A stretch of 64,000 bases of DNA, from positions 62,001 to 126,000 of the forward strand of contig CANNFT010000003.1 of assembly GCA_947503895.1 (NCBI GenBank), given 5' to 3'. The translations under genes were made by a program, and so were the position numbers. Below, piece by piece: positions 56,190 to 64,000 of this stretch (its first letter is position 1; every line of letters starts with the position of its first letter). The DNA comes from an uncultured Saccharospirillaceae bacterium. Its GTDB lineage: Bacteria > Pseudomonadota > Gammaproteobacteria > Pseudomonadales > Oceanobacteraceae. The notes under the pieces are model-generated. The model saw nothing but the letters and a program-made list of their open reading frames with translations. It was not told the origin of the DNA and ran no database searches.

Positions 56190-57815
56190 ATGCCAAGAAT
56201 TGAATCAGAAATTGATATACATGGCGAAATGTATCAGCGCAATAAAGAAGTGATGCAAGCGGCTATTGATGAATTTCGCGCAGTAGAAGAAAAAGTAGCT
56301 GAAAAGGAGTTGGAATCTAAAGATAAATTTATAAAGCGAGGCAAACTCTTGCCTCGTGAACGGCTAAATAAGTTACTTGATGCTGGAACACCATTTCTAG
56401 AAATGATGGCACTAGCCGGCTATAAAATGCACGACGATAAAGATGGCAGTACTGCGGGCGGAGGTTTGATTGCTGGCATTGGGTACGTTAGCGGTGTTCG
56501 TTGCATGGTGGTTGTGAATAACTGTGCAATAAAAGGCGGGACGATTGCACCCGCTGGCTTAGACAAGTCTTTGAGGCTACAAGAAATCGCAGCGGAAAAT
56601 AAATTGCCTTTGGTGAGCTTATCAGAAAGCGGGGGTGCAAACTTAAACTACGCTACGGATATATTTGTAAAAGGTGCTCGCGCATTTGCAAATCAAGCGC
56701 GTATGTCTGCACTGGGTTTACCTCAAATCACGGTTGTACATGGTAATGCAACGGCCGGTGGTGCGTATCAGCCGGGGTTATCTGATTGGGTCATATTGGT
56801 TCGCGGTAAAGCTAAAATGTTTTTGGCCGGTCCGCCGTTATTGAAAGCAGCAACGGGTGAAATAGCCACCGATGAAGAATTGGGAGGGGCTGAAATGCAC
56901 TCTCAATTAGCGGGTACAGCCGAGTACCTCGCTGAAAGCGATTCAGATGGTATTCGATTGGCTCGTGAAGTCATGCAAAGTCTGCCGTGGAATGATCAAT
57001 TAACGGACCCTGCTGCCCTTAAATCGAAACTGTATGCAGAGCCAGCCTATTCGCCAGATGAATTAATCGGCGTTGTGCCGGCCGACACAAAACAACCTTA
57101 TGATGTGCGAGAAATTGTGGCACGTATTGCAGATGGCTCAGACTTTCTAGATTTCAAAAATGAATTCGACAGCCAAACTGTGTGTGGGCGAGTGCGTATA
57201 GAAGGATATGCTTGTGGCATTATCGGAAACAATGGCCCGATTACTCCTTCAGGTGCAGCCAAAGCTGCGCAATTTATCCAGCTTTGCGAGCAAAGTAATA
57301 CACCGCTTTTATTTTTGCACAATACCACAGGATTTATGGTCGGCACTCAAAGTGAGCAAGATGGTGTCATCAAGTATGGATCAAAAATGATCCAAGCAGT
57401 GGCCAATGCAAGCGTACCTAAAATCAGTATTGTCATTGGTGGGTCATACGGAGCAGGTAATTATGCTATGTGTGGTAGAGGGCTAGACCCTCGATTTATA
57501 TTTGCTTGGCCTAACAGTCGTACTGCTGTCATGGGCGGAGCACAGGCAGGAAAAGTACTGCGAATTGTGACAGAAGAAAAACAAAAAAAAATGGGTATGG
57601 AGCCGGACCCAAAAGTGCTGGATACCATTGAGGCTGCTACTGCTCAAAAACTCGATGCAGGATCAACAGCCCTATTTGGAACAGCCAGGTTGTGGGATGA
57701 CGGTTTAATTGATCCACGCGATACACGCAGAGTGCTGGGCTATTGTTTAAGTGTGTGCAGAGAAGCAGATGTTCGTCAGCTAAAACCGAATTCATTTGGT
57801 GTTGCACGTCTTTAA
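56190..57815 (+). CDS. atuC: Geranyl-CoA carboxylase, beta subunit AtuC
   Basis: A 541-residue carboxyltransferase with the acyl-CoA carboxylase N and C domains. GNATAGGAYQPGLSD and FLAGPPLLKAATGE form the CoA site; GGSYGAGNYAMCGR is in the second domain. The residues after AGGAY differ from the VPAM pattern of methylcrotonyl-CoA carboxylases, in line with a larger acyl group. With AtuF it carboxylates geranyl-CoA on a methyl branch. AGGAA precedes the ATG. Confidence 0.9.
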   Translation: MPRIESEIDIHGEMYQRNKEVMQAAIDEFRAVEEKVAEKELESKDKFIKRGKLLPRERLNKLLDAGTPFLEMMALAGYKMHDDKDGSTAGGGLIAGIGYVSGVRCMVVVNNCAIKGGTIAPAGLDKSLRLQEIAAENKLPLVSLSESGGANLNYATDIFVKGARAFANQARMSALGLPQITVVHGNATAGGAYQPGLSDWVILVRGKAKMFLAGPPLLKAATGEIATDEELGGAEMHSQLAGTAEYLAESDSDGIRLAREVMQSLPWNDQLTDPAALKSKLYAEPAYSPDELIGVVPADTKQPYDVREIVARIADGSDFLDFKNEFDSQTVCGRVRIEGYACGIIGNNGPITPSGAAKAAQFIQLCEQSNTPLLFLHNTTGFMVGTQSEQDGVIKYGSKMIQAVANASVPKISIVIGGSYGAGNYAMCGRGLDPRFIFAWPNSRTAVMGGAQAGKVLRIVTEEKQKKMGMEPDPKVLDTIEAATAQKLDAGSTALFGTARLWDDGLIDPRDTRRVLGYCLSVCREADVRQLKPNSFGVARL

Positions 57816-57877
57816 TATCGCCATTGGATTAAATGCAGTTTTAAAAAATAATACGTGTAAATTTAGGTGAGATAATT

Positions 57878-59038
57878 ATGTTGATAACTCATGAACACCA
57901 AGAAATATTTAGAACCGTAAAAAATTTCGTTGAAAATGAAATTAATCCACATGTTCAAGAGTGGGAGAAAGCCGGTCAATATCCAGCCCATGAAGTGTTT
58001 AAGAAGATGGGTGAACTCGGGCTTCTGGGCATAAACAAAGATGAAAAATATGGCGGCATGGGACTGGATCATTCTTACAATATATATGCAGCAGAGGCAC
58101 TGGGATATTGCCTTTGTGGTGGCGTGCCTTTGTCAATTGGTGTTCAAACAGATATGGCAACCCCCGCGATATCTAAGTTTGGTAGTGACGAATTAAAAGA
58201 ACAATTTCTTGCCCCTGCTATTGCCGGTGAATACGTGGCTGCCATTGCAGTATCCGAAACCGGTGCCGGCTCAGACGTCGCAGGTCTATCGACGACGGCA
58301 CGAAAAGAGGGCGATGACTATATTATTAACGGCGCTAAAATGTGGATCACGAATGCAACGCAAGCTGATTTCTTTTGCGTGCTCGCTAATACCAGTGATG
58401 ATAAACCACACAAGAACAAATCACTTATCGTCGTCCCTGCTACTGCTAAGGGCCTAACCATTGGTGAGAAAATTGATAAAATTGGAATGCGCTCGAGTGA
58501 TACGGCTCCGGTGTATTTTGACGATGTTCGTGTGCCGCAGCGTTATCGTATTGGCGCAGAAGGCATGGGCTTCATGTTGCAAATGCTTCAATTTCAAGAA
58601 GAGCGTTTATGGGGAGGTGCGAGCAGTTTAGTGACGTTAGATCTATGCGTCGAAAAAACCATAGAATATGCGCGAGAACGAAAAACGTTTGGTCAGCCCT
58701 TAATTAATAATCAATCTATTCATTTCCGTTTAGCTGAGCTACAAACAGAAATCGAAGCGCTACGCGCTCTTACGTATCGAGCCACGGAATTAATGGTTCA
58801 AAAGAAAGATGTCACCAAATTGGCCTCCATGGTTAAACTAAAAGGAGGACGCCTTATCCGGGAGGTGGCCGATAGTTGTTTGCAGTATTGGGGAGGCATG
58901 GGGTTCACGTGGGATAACCCGATATCGCAAGTTTATCGAGATGGTCGGCTTGCTTCGATCGGGGGCGGCGCCGATGAAATTATGCTGGGTATTATTTGTA
59001 AATACATGGATATATTGCCTTCAAAAAAAGGCGTGTAA
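57878..59038 (+). CDS. atuD: Citronellyl-CoA dehydrogenase AtuD
   Basis: A 386-residue acyl-CoA dehydrogenase. FAD-binding SETGAGSDVAG and WITNA are present. The catalytic base is probably Glu242 in QEERLWG, as in isovaleryl- and long-chain acyl-CoA dehydrogenases, because the C-terminal site is SIGGGADEIM without Glu at the medium-chain position. It would oxidise citronellyl-CoA to geranyl-CoA. It follows atuC by 62 bases. An inserted element separates it from atuE. Confidence 0.88.
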   Translation: MLITHEHQEIFRTVKNFVENEINPHVQEWEKAGQYPAHEVFKKMGELGLLGINKDEKYGGMGLDHSYNIYAAEALGYCLCGGVPLSIGVQTDMATPAISKFGSDELKEQFLAPAIAGEYVAAIAVSETGAGSDVAGLSTTARKEGDDYIINGAKMWITNATQADFFCVLANTSDDKPHKNKSLIVVPATAKGLTIGEKIDKIGMRSSDTAPVYFDDVRVPQRYRIGAEGMGFMLQMLQFQEERLWGGASSLVTLDLCVEKTIEYARERKTFGQPLINNQSIHFRLAELQTEIEALRALTYRATELMVQKKDVTKLASMVKLKGGRLIREVADSCLQYWGGMGFTWDNPISQVYRDGRLASIGGGADEIMLGIICKYMDILPSKKGV

Positions 59039-59054
59039 ACATCGCATGTATTTA

Positions 59055-59397
59055 GGGTGTCTCTATAAAGTCAATTTGACTTACAGCTTGGCTTTCTATT
59101 TAACGGTCGCGTATTAATGCCAGGAAGCCTTTGCAGCAGACAAGTTGTATAGAGCAGATCGAGTTCGGAAGGACTCCATTTAATGAGCGGCAGGACGCCG
59201 TTCATTAAATAACGAATTTTTCCAAAGAGAGTGACACCGCCGTAATGCGCTACAGGCCTTGCCCTACGGGGTCTAGTGTTCATTCGAATTTCTGTATAGT
59301 GCTTTTTTTTATTTAAGCCGTTAGATTTTCAAAAAGCACGCCTTGAACTGGAAAAAACCACTTGGTCAGAGCTTAACGTGACTTTATAGAGAGGCCC
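59055..59397. mobile_element. Short inverted-repeat element, copy 3 (longest), inside the atu operon
   Basis: 343 bp, non-coding. The left end GGGTGTCTCTATAAAGTCA (59055-59073) and the right end read inward, GGGCCTCTCTATAAAGTCA (59379-59397), match at 17 of 19 bases. TTTA flanks both sides (59051-59054 and 59398-59401). Inside is a stem of 14-base arms (59178-59191 and 59197-59210) around AGGAC. The right half is shared with the two other copies. It has the build of a MITE or internally deleted insertion sequence; the parent family was not recognised. Confidence 0.8.
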
Positions 59398-59429
59398 TTT
59401 AATGAATAGAGTAACGGGACAACTAAGAT

Positions 59430-60236
59430 ATGTTTGATACTGAATTTACGACCATTAAATTAGAGCAAGAAGGTATTTGCTTGCATGTGACATTGAATCG
59501 TCCGCAAGCTCGTAACGCAATGAGCTTAGTGATGGTTAAAGAACTCATGCAAGTATGCGAATCATTAGAAGCAAACCAGGCAATAAGAGCCGTCCTATTA
59601 CGCGGCGAAGGCGGACATTTCTGCGCGGGTGGCGATATTAAAGATATGGCACACGCGCGTTCTCGTGCGCAATCTTCGGATTCTGACCCATTCTTCGAAT
59701 TAAACAAATCGTTTGGTGAGTTAATTCTGAAAATAAACCACTTGCCCCAAGTTGTGATAGCAGTCTTAGAAGGCGCAGTATTGGGCGGAGGTTTTGGGTT
59801 GGCATGTGTATCAGATGTGGCAATTGCCACACCGTCAGCAAATTTTGGAATGCCGGAAACAACACTCGGGATTCCACCCGCACAAATTGCACCGTTTGTT
59901 GTAAAACGAATTGGGCTGACACAAGCAAGGCGTTTAGCTTTGCTGGGCATTCGGTTTGATGGTGAAGAATCTGTTCGATTAGGGATTTCTCATTATCTCG
60001 CGTCTTCAGAAGAAGCGTTGCTGCGCATACTAGGCGAAACGCTCGATCAAATTAAGAAGTGCGCACCGGAAGCAAATGCCATGACTAAAAAGTTGATGCT
60101 CAAGGCCGCTGAAGCCCCCGCTGAAGCGCTAATTTCCGATGCCGCAGAGGCATTTAGCAGGTCGGTTCAAGGGGCTGAGGGGGCAGAAGGCACAATGGCA
60201 TTTGTCCAGAAACGATTGCCAGAGTGGGCCAAATAA
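59430..60236 (+). CDS. atuE: Isohexenylglutaconyl-CoA hydratase AtuE
   Basis: A 268-residue crotonase-fold enzyme. Oxyanion-hole segments are FCAGGDIKDM (about residues 68-77) and GAVLGGGFGLACVSD (about 112-126), with GMPETTLGIPP carrying a catalytic-Glu candidate. In the Atu pathway it hydrates the carboxylated geranyl-CoA. It starts 33 bases after the inserted element, 391 bases after atuD, by far the widest gap in this operon, so its expression may be altered. Confidence 0.85.
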   Translation: MFDTEFTTIKLEQEGICLHVTLNRPQARNAMSLVMVKELMQVCESLEANQAIRAVLLRGEGGHFCAGGDIKDMAHARSRAQSSDSDPFFELNKSFGELILKINHLPQVVIAVLEGAVLGGGFGLACVSDVAIATPSANFGMPETTLGIPPAQIAPFVVKRIGLTQARRLALLGIRFDGEESVRLGISHYLASSEEALLRILGETLDQIKKCAPEANAMTKKLMLKAAEAPAEALISDAAEAFSRSVQGAEGAEGTMAFVQKRLPEWAK

Positions 60237-60291
60237 AAATGTATAAATGGAAAAAATTGCGCTCTAACAACTTTCGGACATAGGCATCAAA

Positions 60292-62295
60292 ATGAAAAGT
60301 TTCACAAAAGTATTGGTTGCTAATCGGGGTGAAATAGCCGTACGTATTATGCGAACAGCAAAAGCAATGGGCTATGATACCGTGGCGGTTTACAGTGAGG
60401 CTGATTCAGATGCGCCTCATGTTGCCATGGCAGATGAAGCTGTGTGCATTGGCCCCCCGCAAGTGAACCAAAGTTATTTAGTGATTGATAACATCATTAA
60501 TGCGTGCAAAAAGACGGGGGCTGATGCGGTTCATCCCGGCTATGGTTTTTTATCGGAAAACACCGATTTTTGTGCCGCTTGCCAAGAAAACGGCATTACC
60601 TTTATCGGTCCAGACCCCAAAGCCATTGAATTAATGGGTAACAAGCGACTCTCTAAAATAGAAATGCTAAATGCGGGTGTGCCCTGTATCCCTGGGTATG
60701 AAGGTCAAGACCAATCAGAAAATGTATTGTTAAACGAAGCAAGTCGCATCGGCTTTCCCGTAATGATTAAAGCGACCGCAGGGGGCGGTGGTCGTGGCAT
60801 GAGATTAGTAGAAGATGCTGAAAACTTTATTGAGCAACTGAAAACGGCTAAATCCGAAGCACTGAATGCATTTGGCAGTAGTGAGGTCATTTTAGAAAAA
60901 GCGGTCATCAGTCCGCGTCATATCGAAATACAGATATTTGCAGATCGTCATGGTAACTGTATTTATTTGGGTGAGCGCGATTGCTCCGTACAGCGCCGCC
61001 ATCAGAAAGTGGTCGAAGAAGCACCTTCACCTTTTGTGAGCGAAGCGTTGCGTAAGCGTATGGGAGAAGCCGCTGTAAAAGCAGCTCGATCCTGTGAGTA
61101 CGTTGGGGCTGGAACGGTGGAGTTCTTAACCGATGCACAAGGACAGTTTTATTTCCTCGAAATGAATACTCGTTTACAAGTCGAGCATCCAGTAACTGAA
61201 TGGATAACAGGAATTGATCTCGTAGCATGGCAATTCATGGTGGCCGAGAACCAAACTTTGCCTTTATCACAGGACGAAGTGGTATTAAACGGACATGCGA
61301 TGGAAGTGAGGTTGTATGCCGAAGATCCTGCGTTAGGATTTATGCCGCAAACAGGAACAGTATTGCATTGGCAACACAGCAGCGACCCGAACTTACGCAT
61401 GGATTCAGGCATTCAAGCTGGCCAAATCATCTCACCGTTCTATGATCCTATGCTGGCTAAAGTGATTGCCTACGGTGCAACCCGAGAAGAAGCACGCCGG
61501 CGTTTAATGAATTCATTAATACGAATTGAGCTTTTAGGTGTTCGTTCTAATCGTGGATTTTTATACAATATTTTAAGTCATCCTGTTTTTGCTGAAGGTC
61601 AGGCAACGACTGCGTTTATCGAGCAAGAATTTTCTTCAGATAAATCCTTATCGCCTCATCCACTTACCTCAAGTCAGCAAGCATTATCGGCGTGGTTGTT
61701 TTACCTGAAAAGTGCAATGGCTAATGCTCAGGTATCTGAACGCGGATTCTGGCGCAATAGTTTCCCAGCACCCACTTTTATCGATATCGAACATGTTTCT
61801 GAACAGCATCAAGTATCCATTGAAGTCGTGAATGCTCAGTCCAAACAATTCACTGTGAGCTCCGGCGCGCACAGCTTTGAATTTGAACTCTGTCATTTGA
61901 GTACAGATACCATTCAGTTTCTTCAGGATGGCGTGGCATCTCAGTCATCCTATATTTTTGATGACAGTGGGCGTCTATTTTTACCGACTCATGAAAGTTG
62001 CGTGATGATTGAAGATAAAACCCATGAGCCGGTGAAAGCCAGTCATTCTCAAGGCAGTGGAAAAATTAAAGCAGCCATGGATGGTGCAATCATTGATGTT
62101 TTGGTTGAACCGGGAATGTCTGTGGCAAAGGGGCAAACACTGGTTATTCTGGAAGCAATGAAAATGGAACATGCGATGAAATCTGATCTTGATGGTGTCA
62201 TCAAGTCTGTGCTAATTGCAAAAGGTGACCAGGTGAAAGGCCGGCAAATACTGGTGGAAGTGTTGGATCAAGCTCCTGAAGTTGAATCTGTTTAG
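60292..62295 (+). CDS. atuF: Geranyl-CoA carboxylase, biotin-containing alpha subunit AtuF
   Basis: A 667-residue biotin carboxylase. The N-terminal BC domain has KVLVANRGEIAVRIMRTAK, the ATP-grasp loop KATAGGGGRGMRLV (about 160-173) and FLEMNTRLQVEHPVTE. A middle BT-type region follows, and the biotin carrier domain at the end has EAMKMEH with biotinyl Lys624. It works with AtuC, encoded upstream. The neighbourhood decides geranyl-CoA rather than methylcrotonyl-CoA as substrate. Confidence 0.9.
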   Translation: MKSFTKVLVANRGEIAVRIMRTAKAMGYDTVAVYSEADSDAPHVAMADEAVCIGPPQVNQSYLVIDNIINACKKTGADAVHPGYGFLSENTDFCAACQENGITFIGPDPKAIELMGNKRLSKIEMLNAGVPCIPGYEGQDQSENVLLNEASRIGFPVMIKATAGGGGRGMRLVEDAENFIEQLKTAKSEALNAFGSSEVILEKAVISPRHIEIQIFADRHGNCIYLGERDCSVQRRHQKVVEEAPSPFVSEALRKRMGEAAVKAARSCEYVGAGTVEFLTDAQGQFYFLEMNTRLQVEHPVTEWITGIDLVAWQFMVAENQTLPLSQDEVVLNGHAMEVRLYAEDPALGFMPQTGTVLHWQHSSDPNLRMDSGIQAGQIISPFYDPMLAKVIAYGATREEARRRLMNSLIRIELLGVRSNRGFLYNILSHPVFAEGQATTAFIEQEFSSDKSLSPHPLTSSQQALSAWLFYLKSAMANAQVSERGFWRNSFPAPTFIDIEHVSEQHQVSIEVVNAQSKQFTVSSGAHSFEFELCHLSTDTIQFLQDGVASQSSYIFDDSGRLFLPTHESCVMIEDKTHEPVKASHSQGSGKIKAAMDGAIIDVLVEPGMSVAKGQTLVILEAMKMEHAMKSDLDGVIKSVLIAKGDQVKGRQILVEVLDQAPEVESV

Positions 62296-62381
62296 CGGCT
62301 GTTCATTGAGAGTGAGCTAAGCATTCAGTTTAAACCCATGGACCATGCCGGAAACTACCAGCGAATATAAGGAGAGTTCTG

Positions 62382-63539
62382 ATGTCAATAACCCCCCCAT
62401 TTTATGATGAATCTCATTTAACACTTCGAGAGAGTATTAAAAAATTTGTCGCAAAAGAAATATTACCCCACATTAATGATTGGGAAGAGCAGAACACTTT
62501 CCCACGAGAGCTTTACAAAAAAGCCGGTAATGCAGGTATTTTGGGGCTAGGATACGACGAAAAATATGGCGGTACATCGGGTGATTTGTTTCATAAAATT
62601 GTAGTGGCTGAAGAAATGATGCGGTCTGGGTCAGCCGGTTTGGTGTCGAGCTTATCGTCGTTAGATATCGGCCTCCCGCCTATTAATAAATGGGGGAATG
62701 AAGAAATGAAACAGCGTATCATTCCTCCGATATTGAGTGGTGATAAAATATCCGCACTGGCTATCACTGAGTCAGGAGGCGGTAGCGATGTGGCTGGCAT
62801 TAGCACGAGGGCGGAGAAAGTCAGCAATAACGAAGGCGAATTCTATAAGGTAAACGGCAGTAAAACGTTCATCACGTCTGGTATAAGAGCCGATTACTAT
62901 ACCGTAGCGGTGCGTACAGGTGGTGATGGCTTTGGCGGCATAAGTTTATTGCTCATTGAAAAAGGGACACCGGGTTTTACAGTTGGGCGAAATCTTAAAA
63001 AAATGTGCTGGTGGGCTTCCGATACAGCAGAACTGTTTTTTGACGACTGTCTCGTGCCAAGTGAAAATTTAATTGGTCAGGAAAATGCTGGTTTTTTTGC
63101 CATAATGACAAATTTTCAGAATGAACGCTTGATGCTGACATTAATGGCAAATATGACGTCAGAAATGGCACTAGAAGAATGCTTGAAGTATGTCAAAGAA
63201 AGAGAGGCGTTTGGGCGGCCAATAGGAAAATTCCAAGTAACGAAACACAAATTGGTTGAAATGGCGACGAAGCTAGAAGTTAGCAAGACAATGATGTACA
63301 ACATCGCGGCGGAAATGAATGCAGGTAAAAATGTCGTTAAAGAAGTTTCAATGGCGAAAAACTTTGCCACGGATGTCAGTGATTATATAACTTATCAAGC
63401 GGTACAATTGTTTGGCGGCATGGGATTAATGCGAGAAAGTCTAGTCGAGCGTTTATATCGAGATAATCGAATTTTATCAATAGGCGGGGGAACACGTGAA
63501 ATCATGAATGAAATTATTTCGAAGCAGATGGGATTGTAG
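62382..63539 (+). CDS. Second acyl-CoA dehydrogenase of the atu cluster
   Basis: A 385-residue acyl-CoA dehydrogenase. TESGGGSDVAG and FITSG bind FAD; catalytic Glu is probably E248 in QNERLML, again of isovaleryl/long-chain type, while the C-terminal site is SIGGGTREIM. AAGGAGAG precedes the ATG. It ends the operon before a strong terminator. It is not part of the standard atuABCDEF set and takes the place where atuG would lie in Pseudomonas; its substrate may be a citronellyl-CoA isomer or a later branched intermediate. Confidence 0.85.
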   Translation: MSITPPFYDESHLTLRESIKKFVAKEILPHINDWEEQNTFPRELYKKAGNAGILGLGYDEKYGGTSGDLFHKIVVAEEMMRSGSAGLVSSLSSLDIGLPPINKWGNEEMKQRIIPPILSGDKISALAITESGGGSDVAGISTRAEKVSNNEGEFYKVNGSKTFITSGIRADYYTVAVRTGGDGFGGISLLLIEKGTPGFTVGRNLKKMCWWASDTAELFFDDCLVPSENLIGQENAGFFAIMTNFQNERLMLTLMANMTSEMALEECLKYVKEREAFGRPIGKFQVTKHKLVEMATKLEVSKTMMYNIAAEMNAGKNVVKEVSMAKNFATDVSDYITYQAVQLFGGMGLMRESLVERLYRDNRILSIGGGTREIMNEIISKQMGL

Positions 63540-63573
63540 GTGCGCCGTTAAAATACGAATCGTTAGAAATCTT

Positions 63574-63609
63574 AAAAGGCCCTTTCGGAAAACCTGAAAG
63601 GGCCTTTTT
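63574..63609 (+). terminator. Terminator of the atu operon
   Basis: GGCCCTTTC pairs with GAAAGGGCC, with AAAA before and TTTTT after. Confidence 0.92.
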
Positions 63610-63845
63610 CTATGTTGAGTTGCCAATCTTCTGCATTACTTTCTGCCATCAATCCTGCTTTTCTTAAATTACTTAACCAGTAGAAAGCTCAGGGAGCTGC
63701 CATCGATGGGGTTGTTTTGAATTCAATGCTTTATAAAAGCCTTAACCCGTTAAAAGCAAATATACTTGTTCAGTTTTCGGTTGCTATCACTGTCAACAAT
63801 TCATATTGTTTCTATTAAGGATTGAAAGGCCAATGGGTAAAGAAA

Positions 63846-64000
63846 ATGATCGTGACGGATACGAAACTGATACAGGACTATTATACGGCGTTGGTGAACC
63901 GCGATTCGCAGTATGTCGGAACATTTTTTGTGGGGGTGAAAACAACCGGTATTTTTTGCATCTCTACCTGTCGAGCGCGTAAGCCAAAGGCTAAAAATGT
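63846..64000 (+). CDS. ada: Ada-type methylphosphotriester repair protein, N-terminal part (cut by window end)
   Basis: Fifty-one codons are visible. YYTALVNRDSQYVGTFFVGV followed by KTTGIFCISTCRARKPKAKNV matches the Ada N-terminal zinc domain. The first Cys of GIFCISTC corresponds to Cys38 of E. coli Ada, which accepts a methyl group from methylphosphotriesters. Whether the AraC-type and methyltransferase domains follow is outside the window. The start ATG 63846 has only a weak GGGTAAAG upstream. Confidence 0.85.
   Translation, partial: MIVTDTKLIQDYYTALVNRDSQYVGTFFVGVKTTGIFCISTCRARKPKAKN

Noticed and set aside
9161-59397. A shared PLGQSL-type peptide read from the three element copies, as a possible transposase remnant
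   Set aside because: The peptide similarity follows directly from DNA identity, and stops and frame changes differ between copies. It is not evidence of a coding ancestor.

Overview
The window looks like chromosome of a Gram-negative gammaproteobacterium, probably marine or halotolerant. Support comes from greB, ttcA, gpt, soxR, an RhlE-type helicase, a UPF0149 protein, signal peptides and lipoboxes, a GlyGly-CTERM-like sorting tail, and two osmoprotectant ABC transporters beside a full choline-to-betaine pathway. Genus cannot be fixed from this sequence. No rRNA, tRNA, CRISPR array, prophage or intact transposase was seen.

Layout. 231-8005: five co-directional genes encoding a SWIM zinc-finger protein, a DUF5691-like helical protein, a MoxR-type AAA+ ATPase, a large DUF5682-like protein and a VWA protein, closed by a terminator. 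This is a compact operon of unknown function and the best candidate for an undescribed system. 8086-9716: acetyltransferase, isochorismatase-fold protein and YbaN-like membrane protein, with a small inverted-repeat element between the last two. 9948-11947: a partner-switching pair (STAS protein plus REC-PP2C-HATPase protein). 12037-24452: mixed genes, including a UPF0149 protein, LysR regulator, polysaccharide deacetylase, DnaJ-related protein, GreB, Asp/Glu racemase, SDR, phosphoesterase, Na+ symporter and a secreted subtilisin with Asp-rich repeats. 24509-31318 (minus): betI-betB-betA-choX-choW-choV. 31754-42181: ttcA, MBL proteins, a PaaX-like regulator with a fatty-acid desaturase, chrA, gpt and small secreted proteins. 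43141-46369: a second ProVWX-type transporter with a long structured leader. 46720-52294: RhlE-like helicase, a VOC protein divergent from soxR, an Aer-like chemoreceptor and a DUF4336 protein. 52608-63539: an acyclic terpene utilisation cluster (atuR, divergent atuABCDEF, and an extra acyl-CoA dehydrogenase). 63846-64000: start of an Ada-type gene, cut by the window end.

How the parts connect. The bet/cho genes import choline and oxidise it to betaine; the second transporter probably imports betaine or a relative. A 22-bp sequence with one mismatch lies both in front of betI and at the promoter of the second transporter, suggesting one BetI regulon. A SoxR box sits in a 19-bp promoter spacer that fires away from soxR into the VOC gene. 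The atu genes encode carboxylation, hydration and oxidation steps for citronellyl/geranyl-CoA.

A family of non-coding elements (about 171, 200 and 343 bp) with GGG-starting inverted ends and TTWA flanking repeats occurs three times: between the isochorismatase and ybaN genes, in front of soxR, and inside the atu operon between atuD and atuE.
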